Notes: a model not told the origin generated them from the sequence alone. Shown: positions 53,605-64,000, numbered from the stretch's first letter. The stretch is DNA of 64,000 nucleotides from Peltaster fructicola (GCA_001592805.2 CP051142.1:2542001-2606000), one strand, 5' to 3'. Translations and numbers: made by a program.

Positions 53605-54681
53605 ATGCCTCGTCCAGCAAGGATCTTAGTAGCCTTTGCTGGTCTAGCATTCATCCTCTTCGTCTTCCTTGTACCTGGTTCGCCATTCTCCCTGCGATAC
53701 CCACGGAACGATCATTTCCAGCATACCAACGATATCGACAGGACTCGATTCAATGCCGACAAGTGGTTCTTCGAAGCAGAGCTTCCCATTGAGAGGTACC
53801 CACCTCCGAAATACGATGTCGACAGACTGAAGGCATATGCATCACATAACTACAAGGGACCTGGACATCCGACATTTGCGACGTACTTTGCGTCGAGAGA
53901 TGGCACCCTGCAAGATCCGTACTTCCTCGCAACGCAGCAGATGACCTACAGACTCCTCTGGGATCCGCGATCACGATCGATCTACCCCTTCACGGTCTTT
54001 GTCGCGCCATTCATACCGCAGCAGCAAAGAGATATACTAGCAGCAGCAGGAGCGACCGTACGAGAGATGCCGCTGGTTCCATTCAAACCTAAAGCGTCAG
54101 GAGGTTTGATTGCTGGGCGACTTCGCGACATGTTCTCGAAGCTGTACATGTGGAACATGGTCGAGTTCTCCAAGATTGTATACCTCGACTCAGATGCCTT
54201 TCCACTCATCAATGTCGATGACATCTTCGATCAAGCTCCCGAGCAGAAGTGTAGGAAAGAGTTGTTACCCTTGGAGGATAAAAGTGATACGATCTGCGAC
54301 TACATCTTCAGCGCAGCCATGGAGCATGAGGATAGTATCAATGCAGGAGTGATGGTGCTGAAGCCGGATGTCGACATGTACAACAGATTGATACGGGAAA
54401 GTCACAACACGAGCAACTTCGAATCAGGCATGATGGAGCAGGCATTCTTGAGCTATGCCTTCTCGAAGAATGGACCGTTCCCTACTGGTGTACTAGCACC
54501 GCCATGGAATGCCATGGAAGATTTTCCTGAAAGGGGGATTGATGTGTACATCTTGCATAGCAAGCTGTGGGCATTGTGGTGGGAGACATCTTGGTGTTCC
54601 AACTTCTTCAATGAGACTTGGAGAGACATGCTCAGTCTGTATCAGAGTCCGCACTTTGAACAATTGAGAGCTCAGGGTTAA
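53605..54681 (+). CDS. glycosyltransferase family 8-like type II membrane protein
   Basis: Single exon, 358 residues. A short cytosolic head and a signal anchor (about residues 8-24, VAFAGLAFILFVFLVPG) suggest a Golgi type II protein. The catalytic fold resembles glycogenin and Gnt1-type GT8 enzymes: the DXD motif is in KIVYLDSDAFPLINVDD at about 191-207, and INAGVMVLKPD is the acceptor-binding strand. LHSKLWALWW is the conserved H-x-KPW region in altered form. Probable role in N- or O-glycan or cell-wall glycan transfer; the donor sugar is not readable. Confidence 0.88.
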   Translation: MPRPARILVAFAGLAFILFVFLVPGSPFSLRYPRNDHFQHTNDIDRTRFNADKWFFEAELPIERYPPPKYDVDRLKAYASHNYKGPGHPTFATYFASRDGTLQDPYFLATQQMTYRLLWDPRSRSIYPFTVFVAPFIPQQQRDILAAAGATVREMPLVPFKPKASGGLIAGRLRDMFSKLYMWNMVEFSKIVYLDSDAFPLINVDDIFDQAPEQKCRKELLPLEDKSDTICDYIFSAAMEHEDSINAGVMVLKPDVDMYNRLIRESHNTSNFESGMMEQAFLSYAFSKNGPFPTGVLAPPWNAMEDFPERGIDVYILHSKLWALWWETSWCSNFFNETWRDMLSLYQSPHFEQLRAQG

Positions 54682-56920
54682 GATGGCGAGATTGATCTGA
54701 GTGTGCGAGACTACAGCAGCATTGGCATGAAAGGCGTAAGCCGGTCAAGACGATGTATTTGCTTTGGCAACATTCGCATTGAATGCAGGGCGGTGCGTTC
54801 ATCATTGTCGATTCCGGATACTCATAGCAACCTTGCGAAGCTGCATGATCAGCATGCTCAACTGCACCAGCTCTGTTTCCAGTAAGCAGCGTGGAATCAT
54901 CAGCATACTCGATATCATCAGCTCTGAGCTTGTCGAGAGCTGTTCTCGAAGGCCAATCCCTTTTCTTAAGCGCAGGTCAATCGGATGGAGCCTTGAGTGC
55001 AGAGGCATCATGCTCATTGATGTCATTGCTGGAGCCTTTTGATGAGCGATCAATCGTGGTAAGAGCAGGAGCATAAGGAGCGTTAACCAGAAGAGCATTA
55101 AAAAGCAATGGCTTGTGACAGTACCATCGCCGACGAAGTATGCACTCACGACAGGACGACATCACGGACGAGCACAAGAAGTGTCAGGCAGACGAATGAT
55201 AAGGGAACCAACCTGCGAGGGTATCACCATCAATGAAGTATACACTCACAACAGCACGACACCACAGCCTCGCCATGGCAAGCCAGTGACGCACTGTTGA
55301 TGCATTGGAAGGACAGCAGACGATCAGGAGAGATGACAGAGTGCCATCGTCTGCATCTTGGCATACGATTGCGTTCAGGTGATCTCTGTCATGGCTCGGT
55401 GTAGATGCCACATTCAGAGCACGATATGCACAGTCTGTCGCCGATGTGGCAACACTGCCCGAATCCTTCTGATCGACGTGTCCCAGCAGCAACAGATCTA
55501 TCATTTTCATCACTGGTCATCAGTGGATCTGCTTGCTAGACTCCTGTCCGAGTATCCCCGCCTACTTGTTGCCTCCTTGCCTTCCGACACAACAGGAGGA
55601 CTAACGGAGCAGTGCTCACGATAAGTTTGCACTCTTTGCTCTTGCCAGATATAAGATCTTGCGACAAGGCCTGTGCCATGGACGTCGCCTCTCCCACGAT
55701 CTTCTAGTGATCCTTGAGGCGGCAGTGAACAGTATATCAGCTCTACCACAGGGAAATGTGCCTGGAGACAAGTGGCGATCAAGCAGGAGTGTCTCGTCAG
55801 CAGGCAATAGGCACTGAACTACTACGATGGAATCGCAGGAAAGTAGCACTCACGCTCTGGTCAATTTTCAACCACTGCTTGACTGCACACAATCTGACCA
55901 CGCCGAATACTCTCGGCATTGACTGTCTTCGGGAAGCCTTTGTAATTTGTGGCGCTGAAGATGTGGAAGGCTCTATACAACCACAATGAAGTCGGAGCAA
56001 GCGTTCATCGTCGTCTTGCCAAAGGTTCGACAACTCCTGGCAAGCTACAGGTCAGCACAGTCGCAGGGAATGTTACAGTCCTCGGTGCGAGGCTCACCTG
56101 CTGGATTGCTCATTTGATTGCATCGTCTGGACATCTCACCGCTGCTGCAGGCAGGCAATCTGGGATCATCGACAGACGAGCACCTCGATAAACTGTCGCA
56201 CGACAGATCTGAGAGGCATCTCTCCATCACGACGCCGTTCATCCTGTCTATGGCGTCTGGAAGCGTCCAATGAACCCGAAGAATCTCTGATGCGGCAACG
56301 AGGTCGACAAGCACAGAGCGAAGGCAACAGATCGCAGACAACGATAAGGAGCTGGTCAGAACTGCCGCATTCCAGGCCTCTAGTCTGGAAATCGTAGGAA
56401 CATGACTGAGCCATGTGATAGAGCCGTTGCTACACGGCTTGTTGCTACCGAGATATACCTGTACTGATATCTACTAGCACAACTCTGACTTCACCTTCTG
56501 AAAGGCGTGTCAGGCTTGCCCAGAGGCCAACACTAGCTAAGATAGGGAGGAGTAGGAATATCTTGCAGGATGTCTGGCGACTCGAGATTGCTGTACTTTG
56601 CTCTGAACTTCTGCTCTCTGTTGATCGTGTTATCTCGCACCAAGCCAAGCATTGCAACAGAACACTTCACGACCAGGAAGTGCATGTCGGTCGATCCGCT
56701 GCCCGTTCAGGCAAGTGCTGCTGGTCTCTTCTGAGAATATACAAGTGCATGAACAATGCAGCCAAGCCACTGAGAGAGAAGTGTGACAGAAGAGTGGGAG
56801 TCGATTCAACTCATGTCGAACATGACTTTGGATACGTTCCAGCGCTTTCTCGAACATGTTGTTGTATGAGACTTCATGTACTCTGTATGGTTCAATTCTT
56901 CATCGTTATATGACTCTATG
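54682..56920. other. gene-free interval with decayed repeats
   Basis: 2.2 kb with no supportable gene. Frames to 116 codons on both strands lack motifs. It holds at least one diverged direct repeat pair (listed separately). Promoters of neighbours are not needed here because the flanking genes converge. Confidence 0.5.
55122..55265. repeat. diverged direct repeat pair, 100-bp offset
   Basis: Two segments of about 44 bp, starting at 55122 and 55222, share words such as GAAGTATGCACTCACGACAG and GAAGTATACACTCACAACAG. About 75 percent identical by eye. Probably remains of a minisatellite. Confidence 0.6.
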
Positions 56921-58692
56921 TTATGAGTCTGCGTTACGTGACCGCTCGATCGATAGTCCGTCCTCTGATGTGTAACCAGGTAAGTCGTAAGTTTCGATTC
57001 TCCCAACTTGTATCTCAGTCCTGAATGGCAAGGGATCCTCGAGTGGCTTCAGAGGCGCCTCAGCGGGACCAACAGCCACTTGCACGTAGCTCTGCGAGTG
57101 TTTGTCAGAGGTCAGCACCGCCGTACCAGTGTGCAGGTCGATGGTCAATCCTGTGAGTGCTGTGCCGAAGGAAAGGCCGTCATCAGTGATGTGAACGAGA
57201 TCGTCGTAGTGTGTCTCTGACTGTGAGAACCATAGTGCGCGTGCAACAGGAGCAAGTTCGAGGATAAGATGCTCTTCGCCAACCAGGAAACCGTCCACAT
57301 AACCATCATCGTTTCGCGCTGGAGCGGCTGTGAGAATGGCTAGTATGGCAGGCTCGCGATCTGATTCTGTGTCATCCTGAGCTTTACTTGATCCATGGAT
57401 CACAGCCAATTTACAATAGAACTCTCCAGCAAAAGCTTGTGATATCTCCTGCCTAGACGAGCTTGTTACTTCGCTCGAGAAGACCAAGATACTCTTCTGA
57501 CGCTGCTCTGGGTCATGCTCTCCTAAGCTGAGCGGGTCAAGGCATCTAAGACCTTGTAGTACGACTGCGGATGGATGTTGTGATGACTGGTCTTCGCTCG
57601 TTGCGGAGACATCGAAGATGGCATTCCATAGATTCGTGATCTCATGATCGAAAGCCCATTTACGCTCGTAACGGTGGTCAGAATGCTACACTGCATGTTA
57701 GCTCGGCAAGTGTCAGTAAGCTAGACTCACGTATGTCTCTGAGAAGTTGAGGTATCTCGACCAAGAGACTATGTCTCTCTCTTCAATCTGTCCAGCATCA
57801 AGCACAGCTCTGGCCACAGCCATCGCAGTAGTCCAGTCGTCCTCAGTCGTGAAGAAGGGTTGTACCTGACTGTCACTCTTGGCCAGACGCATGATAGCAG
57901 TGAGCAATGCCAGCATCTCTTCGTATGAGATCTCGAATGCTGCTGTCGATACCGCAGGGAAGTTTCCAAATATCGCCTGCACCCGAGGTCTGATCTGCGC
58001 CACTGGCGGTACCCGTATCTTGTAAGGCTGGGATGGTACTGGGAGCTGACTTCGAACGACTTGAGCAATGTTGTCTAGTGTGTTTGGTGGAGTCCAGTCT
58101 CCTTCCACGATAGTCGATGTTGTTGGCAGTGACATGCTAGCAAAACGCTTCCACGTCCATTCCCTTCGGTGTTGGAGTGAATACAATGACTGATGTGCTT
58201 TCCTGTGTGTTAGTCGTGTAACAGCTTGGAGGAAGCCATCCGAATCTATGGCGTGAGACTTTTGCGGGAATGGGTATAAAGCTTGATAGCAGAGAGATCG
58301 CCATAGGATATCTACCAGATGTCGGTCGTCTCGTAGGCGCTGTGTAATGAATGTGCCGAACTGCTTGCGAGTCCAGACTGAGCTGATGTCAGCCATGAGT
58401 GATCGTTGGTCTTGACTGACCTTTCGTTCCGGCAACCTCTATAGCATATTCCTCGAACAACTCCTGGAGTGCGTGCTTCTTGTTGACGGGTGTTCTGTCG
58501 TCGTCGAAGAGCTCTGCTCTGAACCGAGCTTGTAAGGTTTCCAAGCAGATGAGCAAGCGTAATGATAGATATCGCAGGTGGAATACTACCTGTGTTGAGT
58601 TCTGTGTAGAACTGCTCAATCTTGTCGTTCGTATGTGCTACTTCGTGAAAAAGGCTGTACGGAGCCAGTAGACGGTTCAGCATCTTAGCCAT
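56921..58692 (-). CDS. conserved-looking protein of unknown function, four exons
   Basis: Exons by my reading: 58692-58642, 58589-58421, 58377-57731 and 57685-56921; introns 52, 43 and 45 nt; 543 residues. I do not recognise the family. The N terminus is helical and Leu-rich (LLAPYSLFHE, then FHLRYLSLRLLICLETLQARF). The C-terminal 190 residues look like a beta-rich globular domain (AILAILTAAPARNDDGYVDGFLVGEEH, and a closing FRTEIQVGRIETYDLPG) that faintly recalls TLDc domains, but I would not assign it. The first intron is the least certain: the alternative reading keeps HEVAHTNDKIEQFYTELNT but then breaks the frame. Confidence 0.7.
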
Positions 58693-58919
58693 CGTGTATG
58701 TCTGTGAGGGATCTGTTTATGATATGGTTTCCCAGTGTAAGGAAGTCTATGCCATGCTGATGGTGTCCAGGGCTCTGAAGAGGGCTCAAGGTGAGCTGGA
58801 ATGAAAGGCCGGCGCCTCTCAGATCATGTATTGCTGATCACAACACTGTGATTGTAGAGAACTTATGCAAAACAGCTGTGCACAAACCTTGGCAGCGTAG
58901 GTGCCTTCCAGATGCAGAC
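58693..58919. other. promoter-sized spacer
   Basis: Upstream of the unknown four-exon gene and directly left of the MITE target duplication. Nothing else seen. Confidence 0.4.
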
Positions 58920-58921
58920 TA

Positions 58922-58965
58922 GAAGTTCATCTCACTCCGCGCACAGACACACTGCGCGCACACCT
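58922..58965 (+). repeat. MITE left terminal inverted repeat
   Basis: 44 bp; one mismatch with the right end at position 34 (G versus A). Confidence 0.9.
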
Positions 58966-59538
58966 ATTTACACCAAAACTGGTGATTTTTGAAGGCTGAT
59001 ATCTCACTCATCTCAAGACCTATTGAGTTGATTCTTGAGTGTATGAATTGACACTGCCAAGGCCTATCACTCAGAGGCTTCTCAGAGTTATAGGATCGAT
59101 AGACAGCTTGTGGCGAACTCTCAAAGTGAGCTTCACCAAATCCACACCAAAACCTATAGGCTTCACTAGCTCAACACCCTTCGGCTTTCAGCTTTCCTAT
59201 ATATGAGGTAATAGGCTCTATATCTCGAGCTCTATCGCCTCAAGGAGCCTCAGATTGCCTGTCCAGCCTGAGCTGATGTGAGACGAGATGAGAGAAACAG
59301 CTCTCGACGTCCTGCGTATATCTCATCACGCACTGCAAAACTGTGCTCAGAACTGCGTGGGACAGAGCCATATGCCTATATCTCGAAGGTGGTCAGTTTT
59401 AGAGCCTTCAGAGTCTCAGAAGCGATAGATTGAGCCTATAGGAGCCATATATATCAGTTTCAAGGACCTAGGAGCCGAATTGGCGACGTGGTGAGCAAAA
59501 AGATGTTATAGGTTTTTGGTGAAGCCACCACCAAAATG

Positions 59539-59582
59539 AGGTGTGCGTGCAGTGTGTCTGTGCGCGGAGTGAGATGAACTTC
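59539..59582 (-). repeat. MITE right terminal inverted repeat
   Basis: 44 bp, reverse complement of the left end with one mismatch. Confidence 0.9.
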
Positions 59583-59787
59583 TAGACCCTTCAACGTCAC
59601 TCTTGGTCTTCCACAGTTCAAACACTCTTTCATCCTTGCTCCTGCACAATGTCAGCATGCGATGCACGTGCTCATGACAAGAACCAAGGACGCTACAAGG
59701 AGGCATATGACTTCGTGCTCTGAATATGGTCGTCAGACAGCCTTGCAGCTAGGTCGAGTGCGAGACGTGCTAATACATCAACAGGAC

Positions 59788-59921
59788 TTCAAGCAGTACA
59801 TCCAGACCCATCAACTGTTTATACGACAGGTCGTCCAGCCTACAAGAAGTGCTGGTAGATCAGTAAGACCTCAAACAGTACTCCCAGGTTCGCCAATTGT
59901 CTATACGATAAGGTTATTCAG
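59788..59921. repeat. diverged direct repeat, 82-bp period
   Basis: Two copies of about 50 bp starting near 59788 and 59870. Shared words are CAAGCAGTAC/CAAACAGTAC and TTTATACGACAGGT/TCTATACGATAAGGT. About 70 percent identical by eye. Confidence 0.6.
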
Positions 59922-60057
59922 ACTGCGAGGCTTCCTTCGACCCAGCCATGGTTAGGGACAAGCACGGCGAGGATCTCACAAGTAGAAGAGACACCCTTCG
60001 TGCCAGAGACGCTCTTCCCGTACAAGAGGAGCCTTCAGGCCATGGACGCTTGGCATA

Positions 60058-60188
60058 TGGTTCTTGAATCCGCAAGAGCATAGGTATCTGGAGCAGCAAG
60101 TTCTTCCAGCTTGAGGCCAGTGGTTCTTGAATCCACAGGAGCATTGGTGTCTGAGGTCACCTGCAGTCTAAGCTGGAAGAACTTGCTG
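60058..60188. repeat. 63-bp direct repeat with a 19-bp perfect inverted repeat
   Basis: TGGTTCTTGAATCC recurs at 60058 and 60121 with continued similarity for about 33 bp. Within it, 60094-60112 (CAGCAAGTTCTTCCAGCTT) is the exact reverse complement of 60170-60188, so a transcript could form a 19-bp stem with a 57-nt loop. Function unknown. Confidence 0.75.
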
Positions 60189-62148
60189 ACTACAATGTAA
60201 GTGTCTTACAAGCAACAAAGGTCTCTTACGGCACTTCAGGTTCGAGGATTCATCAGAAGCCTTCTGCATGCAAGCACAGTTTTGTGCAAGCTCATGCTTT
60301 CGTCAAGTCCTCTCATCATACTGACCACTATAGTAATATGCTCCCTTACACCACTGTTCGTACCTCTCGCTTTCGAACTTAGCACAGAAGACCTTGCTGC
60401 TAATCACGCTTCTACTGTTACCTACGCAGACGTTGTCCCTGCCACCTTGCTCCAGCACGTCCAGACGCTCCTCCGCCCGTTATCCAGGTTATACACAGAC
60501 ACATGTGGCTGAGAACGGTGTCCTCGCACGACGCCGTCGTCCGGGATACAGAGTAAGGTTATCAATGCATATTGCTCGTGGACAGCGTCCACAAACGCGA
60601 GCAGCAGTCATCACGCAAATGACATCGTGGGACAAGCACAAGCATAAGGAATGTGTCATGCAGTCTCTGAGCGACCAGAAACCGACGCTGTGCATGATAT
60701 CGTCTCTGCATCAAGCATATTGTGCAATGCCTGGAAGGGATCGATTCGTCGGGACATCACTGCACCATGATCAGTATTGATCTTTCACCAGGCTGATGTC
60801 CTTTCGGATGACTGCTTGGTGACTATTGGTAGACAGTCAGGTGAGTGTCATTTGTGATCTGCGGTTGCTGAGTGGTATTGTAGCAGGGCTACATGCAGTG
60901 CCTGTCACTTTCTTGTCCAGAGACAGATGCCTGGAAGAACGTCACGATTGCTCCATCACATTGACGACAGCAGGAACATTCGCCCATCTTGCTCGTAGCA
61001 CGAAGCCTATGAACCACCTAGCCCGAATGTCGATCGGTCGCCACAACTCGAAGGTGTCTTGGGACCATCGACAGGAATTGACAGTCTCTGCATGGATTCG
61101 ATCTGTCGAGCGATCGATCGTCTGATCACGAAGGGTTCTACAATGCGTATCTCATCTGACCTTCGTCACGAAGACCATATCATCCGATTGCCGAGTCAAG
61201 CACGATGCTTGCTCACACAGTGGTAGGTGGCTAGACAGCCTCAACGACCAAGTCATGTCAAGTGAATGGCACTGCTATTGACAATCCAACAGCTTTACCT
61301 CACAGACTGATGTTAGATCGATACTGCAACTCATCTCAGGCTCCTGACGAACGCTCCAAGGCAGTAGCTATGGATGTATCTCTGCATCAAGGACCTCTGG
61401 CTGTCAGGACTCAACAACGGCTGACCTCAGTCTTCGACGTTTGGAAACCAACACCATCCTCCCTCAGGACGATATCCAGGGGCTTCGAATGCTGCTACCT
61501 CATCACTTCTGCACTGAATGCCTCAAGGAAGCAATATTCGGCTCACTGAAGCCTTACACGCCTAGCAGACCTCCTTTATCACATTCTGAAGCTCGAGCTG
61601 CATCGTAATGCTGCCATGACTTGCATCGTCTATACAAGCCGGATATGCCTGGCATTTCTCTTGCTGGAAGCATCGTCTTCAGTACAACAGCCAATCTCAT
61701 TGTCTTGAGAGGACGATTACGATGTCGGTTGCACGAGCTGGTCAAGCTAGATCGATGATCATCCATAGATGCTTCCCGGCAGTCCGTAGCTCCAGGAGGT
61801 CTTTCAAACACCCTGACTGCCAGTCCACGATCAAGGATGTCACTCATACTGCAGAGTCTGTCTCCCATCGAGCGTCAGACTATGGCCCAGGCGTCGACTC
61901 ATGATGATGGCCTTCGCTCAAGCGATCATGCACTATCGAACCATTTACTTCTCACCGCCGTGGCCTCCACGCATCCAGATCATCTGATTCTCTCGCCCTC
62001 GATCGATACTATGCCAGTACCTCAACATACGCCGGTCAAGTACCACGACGATGAGATGGCAAATGTGTCTCCTCTGCAGCACTACACTTCTCAATACGCT
62101 GTCGCCAGATCTTACCGCAGATGAAGTGTCGGTCCATGTTTGCAGCGC

Positions 62149-62370
62149 TCGACCTCGCAGCCTGCATATCTGACAACATCGTCACAGTGTGGTCGGCCTC
62201 TTGCTTGCCAGCCTGCTCATACCTCGCAGCTTCGAATATCCCTGTCGACCTCGCAGCCTACATATTGACAACATCGCTACAGTACCGCCGGCCTCTTCCT
62301 TGCCAGAACCTGCTCATGATCTTGCAGCTTAACTCTTACCAGCCGAACACCTGCTAATGATCTCGCAGTG
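62149..62370. repeat. tandem repeat, 96-bp period
   Basis: Copies start at 62149 and 62245, each opening with TCGACCTCGCAGCCT and containing GGCCTCTT and CTTGCCAG; a third partial copy (CCTGCTAATGATCTCGCAG) follows to about 62370. About 80 percent identical by eye. Confidence 0.7.
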
Positions 62371-62889
62371 TCGGTGATCCTAGTCGACCTCTTGAATACC
62401 CGCTCGTATCCTCGCATCATCAGTCCTCACCGCGTGCCTCCTAGAGCTACTTCTTCGATGCTCTGGACCTCGATCAGACCTTGGCAATACGCCAGAACTC
62501 ACTATCGTTCAAAACCCTCCTACTCTTGCAGCTCTAGACCACATCGCTGCCTGCATGTCCTCTCCACATCATCATAACGCTCGAACACAGTGCATTCATC
62601 GATTGTCTCAACATCCACCTCAGCTACGCCATGGATCGTACTTCACTCCAGCACCCCTCTATCTTCAATCTATTACACCATGATGCTACATACCTCGCTC
62701 CCATTCATGAGAGGCTCGACCGCTGACACTTCCATCGATCTTCAGCGCACAGATGTTCTGCTACCGCCTTGCTTGTCGATAGCATCCGCACATCATTGCA
62801 GCTCCTTCGAGTCTGTGGCCTAGTCACCGTCGCCCTATAATCGCCATACCTTACACACATCGGCAGAGAACATCCTTGCGTCGCCAACT

Positions 62890-64000
62890 CCGCTACCTCG
62901 ACTTAGAAACATGCTACACGGCCGATACCTAGACCGATCTCATCCGCATGACGCCCTGAACACCCTCAGAGGATCTTTGAAGTGTCACATTGTCAAGAGA
63001 AGGACTATATCATTATGTCGAGCTACGGGTATCCTGCGCAGTTGATATCTGGCTCATTCTGCTACGCGCAATGCTCTGATACGGTCCGAGCCTCAGCAAG
63101 CGCTCCGATGGTCAAGAGATGTTCATACAGCTATATCTCCAGCTCCAGTTATGCTATGCAGGTGATGTCTGAAGTGTTGAGGTCCTCACGACGTCCTGGG
63201 CATTCCTAGAGTGTCGAGAAGCGCTCAGGCGATCGCCAGCATATCGCTATCTTGACCTACAGACATGCTACGAAGGTGGTGTCTGAGCTATTGCCGTCCA
63301 CACGACATCCTGGACATCCCTAGAGTATCGACAGCGCTCGTATGATCACCCCCTGAGAAGCACATCGCCATCTCGAGCTACAGACATGCTACAAGGGTGA
63401 CGTCTACACTGTCGGGGGTTCGCATGATGTCGTACGTAAGCTCGAGTTGTCAGAATGGTCTCTTGATGTCTGCAATGCAGCACATCGTTAACTTGAGCTA
63501 CAGATACGCTATGCAGGTGATTTTTGCACCTTTCTGCTCCAAATAGGATTCTGCATACACTCAGGGTATCTAAAAAGCCTTCGATTGCACAGAGAGTGCG
63601 ATATCAGCCTCACAAGATGCAACCATCGACATCTCGAGCTACAGACATGCTATGCTGTCGCCGTTTGAACCTTCCTGCTCCAAATGAAGTCCTGTACACG
63701 CTCATGGTATCTACAGAGCCTGATGCTGCACAGAATGTAATTGCTCAGTTTGATAAGTCGAAGTCTTTATCTCAAGCTACAGACATGCTACGCAGGTGAT
63801 ATCTGGACCTTTCTGCTGCAAATCATGTCCTGCATACGCTCAGGGTATTTGCAGAGCCCTGGAACCCCCCGAAAGCCTGATGCTCGACCTCATCGCTGTC
63901 GGTCGATTCTTGATGTCTATCTCAAGCTACAGACGTGCTGCGCAGGTGATTTTTGGACCTTTCTGCTCCAGGCGACATCCTGCATCTGCTCAATGTGTCT
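62890..64000. repeat. degenerate tandem array, 110-150 bp period, continuing past the window
   Basis: Nine copies of a core like CGAGCTACAGACATGCTACG plus CAGGTGATNTCTGGACC occur near 62898, 63020, 63140, 63254, 63374, 63494, 63635, 63775 and 63925. The first six spacings are 114-122 bp and the last three 140-150 bp, where the unit gains TTTCTGCTCCAAAT and CTCAGGGTAT blocks. Copies differ by 15-35 percent by eye. No reading frame is kept across units, because the period is not a fixed multiple of three. It is a minisatellite or satellite-like array, possibly subtelomeric or pericentric. Confidence 0.85.

Larger units (their letters stand above)
58922..59582. mobile_element. MITE with 44-bp terminal inverted repeats and TA target duplication
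   Basis: A 661-bp element bounded by TA on both sides (58920-58921 and 59583-59584). The left end, 58922-58965, starts GAAGTTCATCTCACTCCGCG; the right end, 59539-59582, is its reverse complement with one mismatch in 44. The interior has no coding frame. TA duplication and long inverted ends fit a non-autonomous Tc1/mariner or pogo-type DNA transposon. The near-identity of the ends suggests a recent insertion compared with the decayed repeats around it. It lies 229 bp upstream of the unknown gene at 56921-58692. Confidence 0.9.
59585..62889. other. gene-free right arm with decayed repeats
   Basis: 3.3 kb with no supportable gene. Many frames stay open for 60-128 codons on the + strand, but they show no motif, start context or splice logic. 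It contains at least three separate decayed tandem repeats (listed below) and is C-rich on the + strand from about 61.9 to 62.9 kb. Confidence 0.5.

Noticed and set aside
58540-58692. A third one-base frameshift in the unknown gene at 56921-58692
   Set aside because: A 52-nt GT-AG intron (58590-58641) keeps the frame, so no lesion is needed, although the alternative peptide is protein-like.
60232-60250. Second tRNA B-box (GGTTCGAGGATTC)
   Set aside because: No matching A-box, anticodon arm or acceptor stem around it.
62890-64000. CRISPR-like or protein-repeat (LRR/ankyrin-type) array
   Set aside because: Copies are too diverged and too long for CRISPR, the spacing is irregular, and no reading frame persists through the units.
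1-64000. Virus-like element, LTR element or secondary-metabolite cluster
   Set aside because: No reverse transcriptase, integrase, capsid, polyketide synthase or NRPS segments seen on either strand.

Overview
This window looks like a nuclear contig from a filamentous ascomycete, most likely a Dothideomycete (Capnodiales/Dothideales-like). The evidence is about two dozen protein genes on both strands, very short GT-AG introns (mostly 41-57 nt, many with CTGAC/CTAAC-type branch points), Pezizomycotina-specific families (DUF6697, DUF1996, a two-PAS protein, an atypical kinase, a GPR1/FUN34/YaaH transporter) and a genus-neutral set of yeast-like housekeeping genes. The lineage is an inference from protein character; no marker gene for species identification is present. 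Gene coordinates below run from start codon to stop codon; introns were placed by hand from GT-AG signals and reading-frame continuity, and exon sums were checked to be multiples of three.

Layout. 1-2.4 kb: no gene seen. 2.4-25.3 kb: a dense housekeeping block with aspartate aminotransferase, the ER t-SNARE Ufe1, a PRC2 subunit EED, a PAS protein, Rrp8, Msp1, thymidylate synthase, Akr1 palmitoyltransferase, an M3 oligopeptidase, a Ych1-like phosphatase, a peroxisomal-type enoyl-CoA hydratase, an Ato-type transporter, a methyltransferase and a CoA-binding protein. 25.6 kb: an intron-containing tRNA-Pro-like gene. 27.5-31.8 kb: a large atypical kinase and a second conserved unknown gene, in tandem. 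33.1-48.6 kb: a small dsRNA-binding protein, a purine permease with a 6-nt exon, a DhaK-only protein, SmE, 5-FTHF cyclo-ligase, Rot1, a DUF6697 protein, a Cdc4-type myosin light chain, an Aph1/Hnt2 HIT hydrolase, an SDR and a Set3-like PHD-SET protein. 50.6-58.7 kb: an SDR lacking the catalytic Tyr, a DUF1996 secreted protein, a GT8 glycosyltransferase and an unknown four-exon gene. 58.7-64 kb: no genes; a 661-bp MITE with 44-bp inverted repeats and TA target duplication, several decayed tandem repeats, and a 110-150 bp period tandem array that runs off the window end.

Functional themes. The genes do not form one cluster or pathway. Related pairs are: EED and the Set3-like protein (chromatin), thymidylate synthase and 5-FTHF cyclo-ligase (folate/one-carbon), Ufe1, Rot1 and Akr1 (secretory membranes), Msp1 and the M3 peptidase (mitochondrial/cytosolic proteostasis). 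Convergent neighbours are packed very tightly (11, 55, 102, 135, 137 bp between stop codons).

Oddities. EED and AKR1 each need one extra base to keep frame at a short homopolymer, which points to local sequence errors or recent lesions. The cdc4-like gene has an intron directly after the ATG. I found no defence island, secondary-metabolite cluster, CRISPR array or virus-like element. The best candidates for something undescribed are the kinase/unknown gene pair at 27.5-31.8 kb and the repeat landscape at the right end.
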